DNA of 64,000 nucleotides from Ianthella basta (GCA_964019415.1 OZ025877.1:2341767-2405766); one strand, 5' to 3'; shown: positions 35,968 through 46,946, numbered from the stretch's first letter. Program-made: numbers and translations. Notes: generated from the letters alone by a model not told the origin.

Positions 35968-36811
35968 CCCCTTCCCCATGTCTGATACCATTCCTCTTGA
36001 GGAATTCATTGAATTCAGCACTGGTAAAGACGCCGGTGTTGTCGGAAACAAGTAACTCCGGTAAGCCATGCATTGCAAACATGGACCTCAGTTTCTCGAT
36101 AGTGTGCCTGGAAGATGTAGTGGGTACCATCTCCACCTCCAACCATTTGGAGTGTGCGTCAACGACGACTAAAAACATCTTCCCTAAGAAGGGCCCAGCA
36201 TAATCAATGTGCAGCCTTGTCCATGGCTGGGATGGCCATTCCCAAGGATGGAGGGGGGCTTGGGCAGGTGTCTTCTGGTTCAGTTGGCATTCTCGGCACG
36301 AGTACACCTTGCTTTCAATCTCTGAATCCATTTCTGGCCACCACACCACCCCTCTCGCCATAGCCTTCATTCTTGTAACTCCGGGATGGCTCACATGCAG
36401 TTCATCTAGCACTTGTTGACGTAGCACTTGTGGTACTACAACTCGGCTTCCCCAGAGCAAACAGCCATCATGGATCGATAATTCATTCTTCTTCCTTTGG
36501 AAGGAAGGCGTGATGGAGTTATCTTGGTCATTCCACCCCAAAGATACCAATTGTGCCACCTTTGACAGCATGGGATCCCTGGATGTGGCTGTCCTGATCT
36601 GTGATACTGTGACTGGAGATGTTGCGAGGTTCTCCAGTAGCAATATGGTCTCTCCGGGTAATGGAACTTCCGCTGGTGTTTCTGGCAGGGGAAGTCTGCT
36701 GAACAGGTCGGCATTGGCATTTTGGGGTCCTGGTTTATACCTAATGGTGTAGTCATAGGCACTCAGGGTCAAAGCCCTACGTTGAATCATTGCCCATGCC
36801 ATCGCTGGCAC
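35968..36811 (-). pseudogene. RNase H end and truncated integrase of Ty3/gypsy pol
   Basis: Starts in the RNase H tail (YDYTIRYKPGPQNANADLFSR), then the integrase HHCC finger (HVSHPGVTRM...CRECQLNQK) and catalytic core with the two Asp positions (LHIDYAGPF and LVSDNTGVFTS). Coding sequence then runs straight into the LTR (RNGIRHGEGVQ, stop), so the catalytic Glu and the C-terminal domain are absent. The element cannot integrate unaided. Confidence 0.85.
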
Positions 36812-36956
36812 TGGTTTCCTTTCTGCAAACAGGTACTGTAGTGGCCTATGATCTGAAACAATACTGAACTTTCGTCCAGCCAGGTAGAGATGGAACCTCT
36901 TAACCCCAAAATGATGACAATGCTTCTTTGTCTAGGTGGGCGTACCTTTTTTCTGT

Positions 36957-38117
36957 TTATGTGAGAGAACGGCTTGCAAATGTAACTGGCTTGGTGGACC
37001 CATCTTCCATCTCGTGAGAGAGCACAGCCCCCACTCCATAAGGAGAGGCATCACACTCCAGGATCAATGGTAGATCTTGGTTGTAGTGAACTAAAACATC
37101 TGAAGCTTCTTGAGCTTTCTTGAAAGCAAGGTCTTGTTCCTTTCCCCATGCCCATTTGGCATTCTGTTTCAACAGCTGGTGCAAAGGTGCTAACCATGTT
37201 GACGATTGTGGCAAGAACTTGTTGTAGAAATTCAGCAACCCCAAGAATGACCTTAGCTGAGTCGTATTCTCGGGTCTGGATGCCTTCATCAGGGCACAAA
37301 CCTTTTCTGCAGAAGGTTGAATGCCATCAGCCGAGATAATGTACCCCAGGTACTCAACACGCGGGAGCATAAAAGCACATTTGCTCTTTTTCAGGTGGAG
37401 TCCCGCTTCCTCCAGTCGGCTGAGGACTTCTTGCAATAGCTGGAGGTGCTCCTCTTCAGTCGTTCCTGTCAAAAGTATGTCATCCAAGTACACGGAGACA
37501 TGGTCCAATCCCTGCAGAATGCCCTCAATGGCTCGCTGAAAAATTGATGGTGCAGATGAGACTCCGAATGGTAGGCGGTTGAATTGGTATAACCCTTTGT
37601 GGGTATTGACAGTGACGACTTTCTTAGAATCCTCATCCAAAGGCAGCTGTTGGTAAGCATGGGCAATGTCAAGTTTTGTGAAGGCTTTACCACCTGCCAA
37701 GGATGCAAGGATGTCTTCCGTGCGTGGCAGTGGGTAAGAATCTGACTTGATGGCCTGATTTTCCTTGTAGTCCCCGCATAATCTGACCGATCCATCTGAC
37801 TTCATCACTGGTACTATTGGGGCAGCCCACTCAGATTCCACTACCTTGGATACCACACCTTCATTCTCCAACCGCTGGAGCTCCTGCTCAATTTTACCCT
37901 TGATTGCATATGGCACCGAACGTGGACGGTAAAACTTCGGAGTTGCTTCTGGGTCGACATGGATTTTTGCCACAATGTTCTTGGCAACCCCCATCTTCTC
38001 CGAAAACACTATTGCATGCTTTTGCAGGACATCTTCAAGCATTTGTGGCTTGTCTTTGACAACTTGGCAGATAGCATGCCAGTTGAGCTGAATCTTTTGC
38101 AGCCAGTCTCTTCCCAT
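36957..38117 (-). pseudogene. Reverse transcriptase/RNase H segment of Ty3/gypsy pol
   Basis: Open for 386 codons. RT motifs: FTKLDIAHAYQQLPLDE (first Asp), LPFGVSSAPSIFQ and VSVYLDDILLTG (YLDD). A Ty3-type connection follows (LRSFLGLLNFYNKFLP) and the start of RNase H (LILECDASPYGVGAVLSH, VTFASRSL). A frameshift at about 36955 breaks RNase H; the rest is visible in another frame. The enzyme copies element RNA to DNA in the cytoplasmic particle, but this copy cannot make the full polyprotein. Confidence 0.85.
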
Positions 38118-38401
38118 CCGGCTTGGACCATTTCGCTCACCACTAGAAGTGTTCTGGAGGCCTCTTGATCTGCATACTGCACATGGGCTGGAATGGATCC
38201 CAAAATGCAGAGACTTTCTCCTGTGTAGGTGCGCAATTTAGCATCAGAGGGCTGCAAGGGGAAGTTACCTTCAGGCCACAACTTCTGATAAGTGGTCTCG
38301 CTCATAATGGAGACTGATGCACCCGTGTCAACCTCCATGGTAGTTTCCACCTGATTCACCCTTAGGCTGACTGTGATTGGCGCATTCCGTCTCTGAGACA
38401 T
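38009..38401 (-). pseudogene. Protease segment of Ty3/gypsy pol
   Basis: Contains EVDTGASVSIM, the aspartic protease active site DTGA, about 25 residues into the frame. The protease frame drifts out of phase with the RT frame near 38100, where MVQAGWEETGCKR is followed in the other frame by MGRDWLQKI. This implies an indel. Confidence 0.8.
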
Positions 38402-38455
38402 GGTAAAAAGCTCATAGGACTCAGACTCCTCACCTCCCCCTTCAACCTTGTGAGT

Positions 38456-39226
38456 TTACTGGGTAGGTGCGTTCTTGCCCTTATCCTTACTTCTGCAAGC
38501 CCTAGCGAGGTGCCCTTTCTTGTTGCACTGGCGACTGATAGCTGTTTTGAGGGGGCAGTGATTTGCCAGGTGGGTTGCATCATTGCAACGGTAGCAGGTC
38601 TTAGGAGTTGAGTGCTCCCTTGATGACCCTTGTGCCTTCACCACCATGACTGGGTCCTCTCTCACCTTTGGCTGTGCTGCTTGCAATTCCCTCGCGTTTT
38701 TGGCAGCTGATTCTGCAGCCTGGCACAAATCAAATGCTTTCTTGAAAGTAAGCTCTGGCTCTGCAAGCAATCGACGCTGTAGACTGGCATCCCTGAAGCT
38801 GCAGACGATCCGATCTCGCAACATATCGTTCAAAGTTGCCCCGAAGTCGCAGTGCTCCGTCAATCGCCGTAACTCCGCCACAAAGTCGGCGATAGTTTTT
38901 CCTTCCTTCTGCACCCGCGTGTTGAATGTGAATCGCTGAATGATTACTGACGGCTTCAGGCGGTGGTGGGCTTGCACCATGTCTACTAGCTCCCTGAAAT
39001 CGCAGTCGGTTGGCTTCCTCGGAGCCACCAAGTTCCGGATCAACTGATAAGTCTGTGCCCCACACACGCTAAGGAGGATCGCTCACTGCTTTGCCGCCGC
39101 CTGGACATCATTGGCCACGAAATACTGTTCTAACCCCTCGGTGTAGGACTCCCAGTCTTTTTCTTTGGCTCGCAACTGTCCAGCACTCCGTGTGTCGCCA
39201 TCAAGCATCCCACCTTCGTCGCCAAA
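38456..39226 (-). pseudogene. Gag of Ty3/gypsy element, one nonsense codon
   Basis: The frame opens just inside the 5' LTR (FGDEGGMLDGDTRSAGQL) and passes a TGA at 39085-39083. It continues through a capsid-like helical region (IADFVAELRRLTEHCDFG) to a CCHC knuckle (CYRCNDATHLANHC). A second, incomplete knuckle (CNKKGHLARAC, first Cys lost) ends before the stop at 38456. This is the structural protein that packages the element RNA. The nonsense codon removes the initiating part from the rest. Confidence 0.8.
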
Positions 39227-39227
39227 G

Positions 39228-39507
39228 TGTTGCAGCTAGACACAAACTGACGACCACGAACCACGGGTAACGAAACAAATGGACAACAAGATCAATAAGC
39301 CACTTGGCAAACTCAACTTACAACAAGGGCAAGCACTCTACAGCAACAAGTGCACAACAACTCAGCATGCATGATACATGATGTAAGTAACCAAAAGAAG
39401 ATACAATCAGATATGCACAGTACAATAATAGCAACCATCAACATACAACACACCAGGTACTATTCTTAGCATCATGCACAGTAATCACAGGTTACAAGGT
39501 TACTACA
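39228..39507 (-). repeat. 5' LTR of the Ty3/gypsy element
   Basis: 280 bp, TGTTGCAG...TTACTACA, followed outside by GACCG. The primer-binding-site candidate adjoins it at 39227. Confidence 0.9.
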
Positions 39508-40168
39508 GACCGTCATTTTGGTCATGCACGACTCCGCCCTCCCAAAAGATGGTCTGGGGACTAACTCCTTCTTTTTTGTTATGGCAGTCCACCGGAAGTT
39601 CAGAGCGTTGGTAATTGATGAGCCCATATTTGGCCTCGAGGTTAACCAATCACCACGTCTGACAGTTCAAGGTTGTTGTCGTTCACAGAAAGCAGTACGC
39701 AGACGGAATCGTCTTATCCACATTCCCCAGCCCCGTCTGCATTGCGGATGATGTCTTAAGTCTTCCCATCTCTCCTGTGAGTATACGTACGAAGCTCCTT
39801 ATCCTCTTTTGTTGCATGTGCAGATAGAAATCTTCTAGCTGCGTTCCCTCGGGTTCCAACTGCAGTTACAACTGTCATTGGTGCAATACGGTGACAGGGA
39901 CTGCGGATAAGACGATTCCGTCTGCGTACTGCCTTCTGTGAATGACGACAACCTCAAACTGTCAGACTTGGCAATTGCTTAACCTCGCAGCCAAATATGG
40001 GCTCATCAATTACCAACAGTCTGAACTTCCGGTGGACTGCCATAACAAAAAAGGGAGTTAGTCCCCAGACCGTCTTTTGAAAGGGCGGAGTTGCGCATGA
40101 CCAAAATGGCGGTCTGGCTACGCGAGATTAGTCATACTCTAACCATAAGGCAACCCATTCCCCCTCAC

Positions 40169-40294
40169 CTGTGACTTCTGCGAGAAGAGGCTGATGGCCA
40201 CTGGAAGAGCTAGTCCAAAGCAGAGGGTGGCCACTGCTGCTTGCAGTGGAAGGACAAGTTGTGGGTTGGACCTGAGGAACTTGGTCCTGTGTGT

Positions 40295-40347
<53 letters not shown>

Positions 40348-42351
40348 ACCACTCACTTCTCCAGTTGAGCCATGATGATGGGAGGGAGGATAAGAATGGT
40401 GGCAGGGAGGAAGAACCTCGTCCAAGCAGTCTGAACAATGGCCTGATGGGATACAGGGAAGTATTGGGGATGGGGATATGATATGGGAATGGAATTGGGA
40501 ATGAGCACAGATGCAGACTACTGTATTACTCAAAAGAATTTCACACTCTTCCCTTCCACACTTTACCACATGCAATACGTGAATGCCATACATCTCCATA
40601 TGCATCCTCCTTTGCTTACTTCTTTGAGGCCACCTTGCACGTCCCCACTACCTCTCCCTTCTCATCAAATACTTCAATACCAGTCTTCAGTTCACTGTTC
40701 CTCATCAGCACCACATTGCGGCTAAAGGGATAAGAAGATGAGGACGGTAGTGTGTACTACTACAATTCGGTACGTGTAATGTGTACTATCATTCTGTACA
40801 CAATAATATTATACAGTGTCATTCGAAACAGTATAGATAAGTCCTATTCAGTGGTACACTCACCGACTGCTGGGTAGGGGACAAACCTCTCAATGAGCAT
40901 GCGCTTGGCAGGAGGCAAGGTACTGGCTCTTCTCAGAAACAGGCTGAGGAGAACCTGAGGAGTGGGAGGGCTAGGATGTGTCACATGCTGTCACATGACC
41001 ATCTTCTGATCAATTTGTATGCTGTACACAGTGATAAAATTAATGTGGAAGTCAAAATCCCACTGTTGTGACAATTAGATGGTGGTCACATGATAGTCTA
41101 AGATAGTCATGTGATAGTCATGTGATAGTCATGTGATGTCATGTGATGCATGGCACCCCACTCACTGCTATGCCCACTGAACTGGTGATGGCTCCAATGT
41201 AACCTACAATGAAGCGAGAGGTGGGCGTCGGCTATAGAATCGGGAGGGGGAGGGGCAGAGAGCAGAAGATGAGAGAGACAATGTGTAGCCAAGCAGTCAG
41301 GAGTGTCTCTTCTTGACAAGAGGTAATTTAAGCCGGGTCGAATCCGGATTCAACCCAAACGAAAGTGTGTTGAACCCAGATTGTTTTCACATGGGCCTCG
41401 CAAGCGGTGAGGGTAACGTAAGTAAAACGGAGTGGCTATTGGTCTGGCAGCCAGCTCAGCAAAATTATATAAAACAACACCGTAGGTTGCGATATTATAA
41501 CCTGTATAAATTATTTAGTATTAGGGTTAGGGTTAGGGTTGATTTTATATAATTTTGCTGAGCTGGCTGCTGGACCAATAGACATGGGGTAAGTAAAATG
41601 GCATGTCGACATGCTGGCACTGGGTAGCCTTCGTCTGCGCGCCATAGCAAGAACAGAAGAACTTGCTTGTGTAAGCAAAATAGCGTTGATACGTGCGGAG
41701 GTATTGTTTCTGCTCCTCGTTTTGTGGTTCCGTATGAGGCGTGCTCAAGTCCGACGCACTAGAAGGCGCAGGATAGCTCGCCGGCGACTGGTGGCACTCG
41801 CCTTTAAGCTCATGGACCAGGAGAGACTGTTGACTGCAGCGGCGCTTCTCTCCAGGCGTGTTATCGACGCAGCTGCAGTCGAAAGGCACTCCTGGGCAAC
41901 GTTGCGCTGAATCTCACGGAGTTCCAGCACGTCAACGATGCTCTGGTATACCGCTTCGTTCCTGCAGACCCCTGAAAGCTGCGCCTGTATCCCTTCCGAT
42001 GACCATATCTCCAGCAAAGCTTTAACTTCGACATCACGCCACGTTGCACCCCTGACTGGCCTTCTTTCCGCCATCTATAATTCGGATTCGACCCAGGGTC
42101 GTGAGCAGGGTTCGACCCAGATTATATCTAGGGTTGACTGGCGCGTGTGAAAGGTGTACATCCGGGTCGAATGCAGATTCGACCCGGATTTGACCCGCAT
42201 TTTTGGGTCAATGTGAAAGGGGTTTTAGATGGTTACATGACGATCATTTGATGGTCACATGATGGTCATGTGGTAGCCATGTGATGTCATGCGATCCGCA
42301 TGCCCCCACTTACTGCCATGCCCACTGAACTGGCAATGGCTCCTATGTAGC
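40169..42351 (-). CDS. Sideroflexin, 3' exons (mitochondrial carrier)
   Basis: Minus-strand exons recognised: 42351-42314 and its duplicate 41203-41166 (YIGAI-SSVG), 40954-40864 (FLRRASTLPPAKRMLIERFVPY), 40721-40620 (NVVLMRNSELKTGIEVFDEKG), 40442-40357 (TRFFLPATILILPPIIMAQLEK) and 40286-40169 (QLVLPLQAAVATLCFGLALP, LFSQKSQ). Together they match the membrane half of sideroflexins, inner-mitochondrial-membrane proteins; SFXN1 carries serine for one-carbon metabolism. Phases join for the 38-nt exon to 40954-40864 and for 40442-40357 to 40286-40169, but 40721-40620 fits neither neighbour without a one-base shift or a weaker donor. The first ~150 residues are not seen to the right, where a LINE sits, and the final ~30 codons (usually ending near FNKGL) are not seen before the fold-back element on the left. 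The gene may be damaged or have long transposon-filled introns. Confidence 0.75.
40287..40345. repeat. (GT)n microsatellite in sideroflexin intron
   Basis: About 55 bp of GT between two sideroflexin exons. Read on the coding strand it is (CA)n and ends in the CACACACAG acceptor of exon 40286-40169. Confidence 0.95.
41166..41203 (-). other. Sideroflexin 38-nt exon, proximal copy
   Basis: CTTCATTGTAG acceptor, 38 nt coding YIGAITSSVGIA, GTGAGT donor. It duplicates the exon at 42351-42314. Confidence 0.75.
41521..41540 (+). repeat. Interstitial telomere-like repeat
   Basis: TTAGGGTTAGGGTTAGGGTT at the centre of a palindrome whose arms are 41440-41480 and 41541-41583. Confidence 0.85.
41745..42074 (-). 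CDS. Myb/SANT-like DNA-binding protein of a Harbinger-type element
   Basis: 109 codons from ATG 42074. The first 60 residues (RGATWRDVEVKALLEIWSSE, IQAQLSGVCRNEAVYQSI) follow the trihelix Myb/SANT pattern (W...E..ALI.IW...-I...L.G..RN..V...I) found in the accessory protein of PIF/Harbinger transposons, which recruits transposase to DNA ends. The third helix region, normally ending in a conserved CR-KI-LK, is replaced by ECLSTAAASITRLE, so the fold may be incomplete. Probably a transposon relic rather than a host gene. Confidence 0.55.
   Translation of the reverse strand: MAERRPVRGATWRDVEVKALLEIWSSEGIQAQLSGVCRNEAVYQSIVDVLELREIQRNVAQECLSTAAASITRLERSAAAVNSLSWSMSLKASATSRRRAILRLLVRRT
42314..42351 (-). 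other. Sideroflexin 38-nt exon, distal copy
   Basis: TTCATAGCAG acceptor, 38 nt coding YIGAIASSVGMA, GTAAGT donor. Surrounding 150-200 bp (TCACATGATGGTCATGTG, GCAGTCAGGAGTG) also match the region around 41166. Confidence 0.75.
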
Positions 42352-42359
42352 CTGCTATG

Positions 42360-43138
42360 AAGCAAGAGGTGAGCATTGGCTAGAGGAGGCAGGGGAGGGG
42401 CAGACAGTGGCAGGTGAGAGAGACATCAAGTCACCTAGCAGTCAGGAGTGCCCCTTTATGACTAAAGAGGTGATACAGTCTCATAATATAGGTCAGATGT
42501 AATTATAATTCATGGCAAGTATTTACTATATACAGCACAGCTCAGTATCACACACCAGAGTCCAATGCCCTATCTAGTCTGAGTACTGGTCTATCCAACT
42601 TCCTAAAATTGACATAATACACTATCAGACTGAATTTGAGTTTCACACATCAGCAAATGATCCAGTAGCTATATACGAACGTACATAGTCAAACACGAAC
42701 CTTTCTTAATTGTGTCATAATTCTTATATCAAGCTCAGGCTGAATGCACTAATGAGAAATATTCTGGGCAATTACACACCCACACTACATCTACCTACAT
42801 GCATACATACACACTTGCACACACGCACACGCATACACACGCACACAGCACAGCACACTCGCACAACCACACACAGCACACACACACAAACACTCCTGTT
42901 GAGTCACAATCAATATACTGTATATACACAGTTCAGCAAATAATGACTTTGACACACACACCCCAGTACCCACAACCCCAGAGTGTGAACCCATAAACAA
43001 TGGTATGTTTTGAATTCAGAATAATAAAATTCCAAGAAATAGGCAGTGTTCCATATGCAGTAAGTAAGCAGTCACATACCTCTCAACACCACAACCAGGT
43101 TACCAAATTCAAAATCATACACACACGAACGTACACAT

Positions 43139-43196
<58 letters not shown>

Positions 43197-43518
43197 TTTT
43201 TTTCAAATGTCACCAATCATTATTATAATCAAACCCAGTACGAAGACTGGTCAAGCATGCATACAGGAAACCAACAGAGTAAGAAAACTAACGAAGGTGA
43301 CATACAGGTACTCAACACTGCCAAAAAAATGCTTTGTAAACAAGCAAGCACAGTATAGTTAAGATACCTGTGGACTAGTTAAGAGAAAAAAAAATAAAAA
43401 ATAAAAAAAGAAGAAAAAAGAGGTAAAGATAAAACAGACAAATGTGGTGAAGGAAGAACAGACAACAGGTGAATGAGTCAACAGTAAAGCAGTATAGAGA
43501 TATCATGCAAGAAAGAAA
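42360..43518. other. Sideroflexin upstream intron or intergenic; CA-rich
   Basis: Imperfect CA-rich sequence at 42795-42890, pure (CA)n at 43139-43194 and an A-rich tract at 43385-43440. No earlier sideroflexin exon could be identified. Confidence 0.5.
43139..43194. repeat. (CA)n microsatellite
   Basis: About 56 bp of uninterrupted CA followed by T10. Confidence 0.95.
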
Positions 43519-46500
43519 TCACTGGCACCAGTTACGTTTGCACCAAATAGTGTAAGAGCAAGTAATGACCTGACGAATCAGATCAAGTTCGAAACATTGC
43601 CTGTCCTTGGTCGTGGGACGAAGCAGACTGTAGAGCTTCTGGAAGCCCTCCATGCACAGAAAACCTCTCGACCCAACCTCCAGTGTAATGATGTTGGTGA
43701 GGTGGGTGCGAGAGCAGGCACTCCTGAGGGACTCGTACCGCTGAACCTTCCTCACGGCAGCATTGGTGAGGTTTGTCTCAAAGGGCACAGTCAACTCTAC
43801 CAGGTGGATGGTCCTGTTGTTCCAGAAAACTATGTTTGGGCGCTGGTCAGTGATGGCGATGTCCTGAGGGAAGTTGTACTGGCCTTGAAGGTCAGCTGTG
43901 ATCTGCATTCCCGATGGCAGGTGGTGCTTGCAGAAGTTGAAAATGACTGCAAGGACATCGTCATGTCTGGCTGTGTAGCGCCTCAGGTCAAGGGCTTTCC
44001 GGCAGGAGTTGAGGACGTGGTCCAGAAATTGGTGCTCACCACAGAGCTGGCATCGCGGTGAGGACAGCTTCTTCCACTTGTAGAGGTTGGCATTGTGTGG
44101 AAGAGTGTCCGTCACCGCATTGAGGGCGAACTTGAAGCACCACTCTGGTAAAGTTGAGATAGCTGTGGACCAGGTCTGGGCTGCACGTCCCTCAAACTCC
44201 CGCACAGTCAGCCCCTGCACTGATAGGCTGGTGGTGTGGGCTAGCCGTGCTGCGGTGTCCTCAGCCTGGATCTTGGCCTTCACTCGAGAGACTACACACT
44301 TCCTGGAGGCACCAGGGTCCTCCCTCATCACCTCCACCACCTCCTGGTGAGGTCGAAACAAGGCTCTCTGGAGGTTGGCCTCACGGAGAGTATCTTGGGT
44401 CGCAATAGCCTGAACAGTGGAGTCCCTGGAGTACATTTGAGACCCAGCTTTAGCTGCATGGATCTTCTTGTACACAGTGACGAGGTGTGGCAGTTCAAGT
44501 CCACCATTGGACTTTGGGAGGAACAGGCGGTTGGGGTCGGCTGACCTGGACAGGCCACTCCACTTTTTCAGATACCTGGTGGCAATTGGCTGCAGATTGT
44601 TCTGCAGCCAGGAGACAGGCAGGTCAGAGATTGAGAGATCCCATGTGAGACGAGGGCAGATGCTGACTTTGAAAATCTTGAGCTTCTGCTGGCGTGTGAT
44701 GGCGGTGTCATCAACCTTCTGCAGCATGGTTGACAGCTTAGTGATGAGATGTTCCCTGGTCTCAGCTGAGGTAGAGTGGATGGCCACTGGTGCTCCCAGA
44801 AACCGGAAAGTGGTGTCACCAAGGTAGGGGGATGGGCTGGCCACTGAGGGTGAGGTTGGGGTTGTGGGCCCTCCCAGTGGAGGCTTTGATGGCAACCCCA
44901 ACACATTTGGGGACATTGGCCCGCATACCAGACCAGGACAGCCACGACTCAGTGAGGCTGAGCAGATGCTGACAGGAGGAGGGCCCATCACCAATGAGGG
45001 AGGTGTCATCCGCATACTGCAGGAGGTTGATCCTGCCAGAAACGGAGTTGAGGCTGTAGCCAAGATGGGTGCAGCGCTGGGTGATAGAATCCACCAGGGT
45101 GTTCATCACGGTGTTAAAAATGATGACCGACAAAGGGTCACCCTGGTAGACTCCCAGCTGGAGTTGGATGGGGGCGGTGGTCCACTTGTCAGTGGAGATG
45201 ACTGCTGTGAGGCCATCATAAAGGTTGGAGACCAACCGAATCATCTCTGGAGGAGCATGATAGTGGGCCAGAGAGAACGCAATAAGGTCGTGATGTACAC
45301 TACCAAATGCGTTAGCCAGATCCAACCAGCAGACACAAAGGGACTTGTGTCTCCTCTGAGCCTCCCGGAGGATGGTAAGGAGTTTTAGGTGGTGTTCCGT
45401 GCAGCCAGGCACACCATCAATGAAGGCCTTCTGGGTGGCTGTGTTCAGGAAGTTGTTGCTCACCATAAACGACAACCACCTTCTCTTCACCAGGCTGGTG
45501 AAGACCTTGCTGACACACGATGTCAGGGCAATGGGGCAGAAGTGGGACGGGTTGGTGGGGTCATCAGCTGCCTTCTTCTTGCCCAACAGGTGCACTATGC
45601 CAACCTTCCAAGCTGTGGGGATGGCCTGGGTGGTCCAGCAGCAGTTATACAAGTGCAGCAGTGCAGGCAGAAGGGAAGGGCACCTCTTGATGACGGTGTA
45701 AGGTGTCTGGTCGGCAGGGCTGGGGGCAGATAAGGACTTGAGGCCAGATATGACTGCACTGACCTCCTCTTCTGTGAAGGGAGAAGTGATCATGGGTATG
45801 GATGGCTGTGGGCACTCTGGCATCCACTCAGGTCGACTGAAGGTCTTGGGTGCAGCAGAGTACACTCGGGAGAAGTACTCCTCTGCCTGCTCCCTGCTAA
45901 AGGATGGCTGAACTGAGGCGTAGTTGTCCTCATCCAGGATCCTGCGGGCAAACTTGTGGATGTCACGGTGGCACTCCTTCCTCTGCTGCTTGGCAGACTT
46001 GGCTTCCTTCACTAACTTACTATGCTGGCGGACCAGCAGATGGAACTTATGAGCCAGCAGCCTGACCTCCTCAGGAGAGGTGCCACTCTTCCTCAGTTGC
46101 TGCAGCTCCTTCTTAGCTTGCTTCTTCTGAGCAGTGGCCTCCCTAATGGCATTCAGCTTGGATGCTGACACATTGTCACGTCTGCGGTGTTGACGGTGAT
46201 GATTGTCAGACATGACACCAAACCTGGATACCAAGTAGGTGTAAAGGCCATGAGTGATGACATGCTGCATCTTGTTGACATCCCCCTCATGCAGCACAGC
46301 TGGAGTGATGTTGGTGTGGATAAACGCGTCAACCTCAGCCCATTGCTCAGGGGTTGTAGGGAGCTTGGCTCGGGGCAGCAACGTTGGTGGTGGTTGGGGT
46401 CTGGGTGCAGGTGAAGGGCTAAGTGCAGTAGTTGAGGATACAGGAGGTGGTGGAGGTGGTGGTGGGGCACTATGTTCAGCAGGGAGGGTAATATTCTTAC

Positions 46501-46749
46501 AAGAGGCATTGTTCCTTAGATGTGCCTCTAGCCGAATAAACCTCTTTCCACACTTAGGACAAGGCAGCTTCTTAGCCTTCCCTTGGATTTGTTGTCCAGG
46601 GTTCTCTGGGACAACAGATGTTGGTAGTCAGCCCCATTCCTCTCAGGACACCCCTTATAGTGGTTTCCTAGGCTTTTGAAAGTATTGTGGCAGAAGCAAC
46701 AGCCTTTGAGTGTAGACTGATCCATTCCAAGAGGTGTTAAACAAGACAA
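43519..46749 (-). pseudogene. R2-type LINE ORF: zinc fingers, RT, restriction-like endonuclease
   Basis: N-terminal zinc fingers CCFCHNTFKSLGNHYKGC (about 46700) and CPKCGKRFIRLEAHLRNNASC (about 46550), in different frames, are followed by a proline-rich linker. The RT follows: CWLDLANAFGSVHHDLI (first Asp), GVYQGDPLSVIIFN, LLQYADDTSLIG (YADD). A frameshift at about 44830 moves to the frame ending at 43519. The C-terminus has CQLCGEHQFLDHVLNSC (CCHC) and then RPNIVFWNNRTIHLVELTVP. This is the PD-(D/E)xK restriction-like endonuclease of R2/NeSL/CRE-type elements, distinct from the APE elements elsewhere in the window. Such elements often target repeated genes specifically; this copy does not sit in rDNA. 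Two frameshifts disable it. Confidence 0.85.
43519..46749 (-). mobile_element. R2-superfamily LINE, near full-length coding
   Basis: Extent from first zinc finger to the C-terminal stop. Flanks hold A/T-rich tracts but no clear target duplication. GC-rich coding sequence contrasts with AT-rich surroundings. Confidence 0.8.
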
Positions 46750-46946
46750 ACAACCAGAACTTGAAAACTAGCAATGGGATCGCAACCAAACTTTGCCAGA
46801 CTAGTCACTAGGTTAAGTACTATGGAAAAACCTAGAAAACAAGCAGAGTTGCTTGCCTAGACAGCTAGAATGGTTAAGCTCAGTGAGCTCTAGCCTTCAC
46901 TCTGGTCACTCTGGTCTACACCAATTAACACCCAACACACACACAC

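Larger units (their letters stand above)
35688..39507 (-). mobile_element. Ty3/gypsy LTR retrotransposon, defective
   Basis: Two 280-bp LTRs (35688-35967 and 39228-39507) start TGTTGCAG and end TTACTGCA/TTACTACA. Target duplication GACCG lies at 35683-35687 and 39508-39512. On the minus strand the order is LTR, gag, protease, RT, RNase H, integrase, LTR, typical of Ty3/gypsy. Next to the 5' LTR (39227 downward) is TTTGGCGACGAAGGTGGGAT, a likely tRNA primer-binding site (TGGCGACGAAGG...). LTRs are nearly identical, so insertion is recent, but gag has a stop, pol is frameshifted and integrase is cut at the 3' LTR. Confidence 0.93.
35666..40132. mobile_element. Fold-back element split by a Ty3/gypsy insertion
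   Basis: Outer ends CTAGTCTCGCATAGCCAGACCG (35666-35687) and CGGTCTGGCTACGCGAGATTAG (40111-40132) are inverted. Inside, 39513-39740 is mirrored by about 39890-40110 (CATTTTGGTCATGCACGACTCCGCCCT, GGTCTGGGGACTAACTCC, GGCAGTCCACCGGAAGTTCAGA, GACGGAATCGTCTTATCC). Without the retroelement it is about 640 bp. Frames inside (for example 39518-39751) are by-products of the arms. Confidence 0.85.
41331..42225 (-). mobile_element. Harbinger-like remnant with Myb/SANT protein
   Basis: Lies between the duplicated sideroflexin exons. The ends carry several copies of GGGTCGAATCCGGATTC in both orientations. The interior holds a Myb/SANT-like ORF and, at 41440-41583, a smaller palindrome (CCAGCTCAGCAAAATTATATAAAA) around TTAGGG repeats. 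No DDE transposase is present. Confidence 0.6.

Noticed and set aside
39518..39751. 77-codon frame as a gene
   Set aside because: Lies within one arm of the fold-back element and is mirrored in the other arm.
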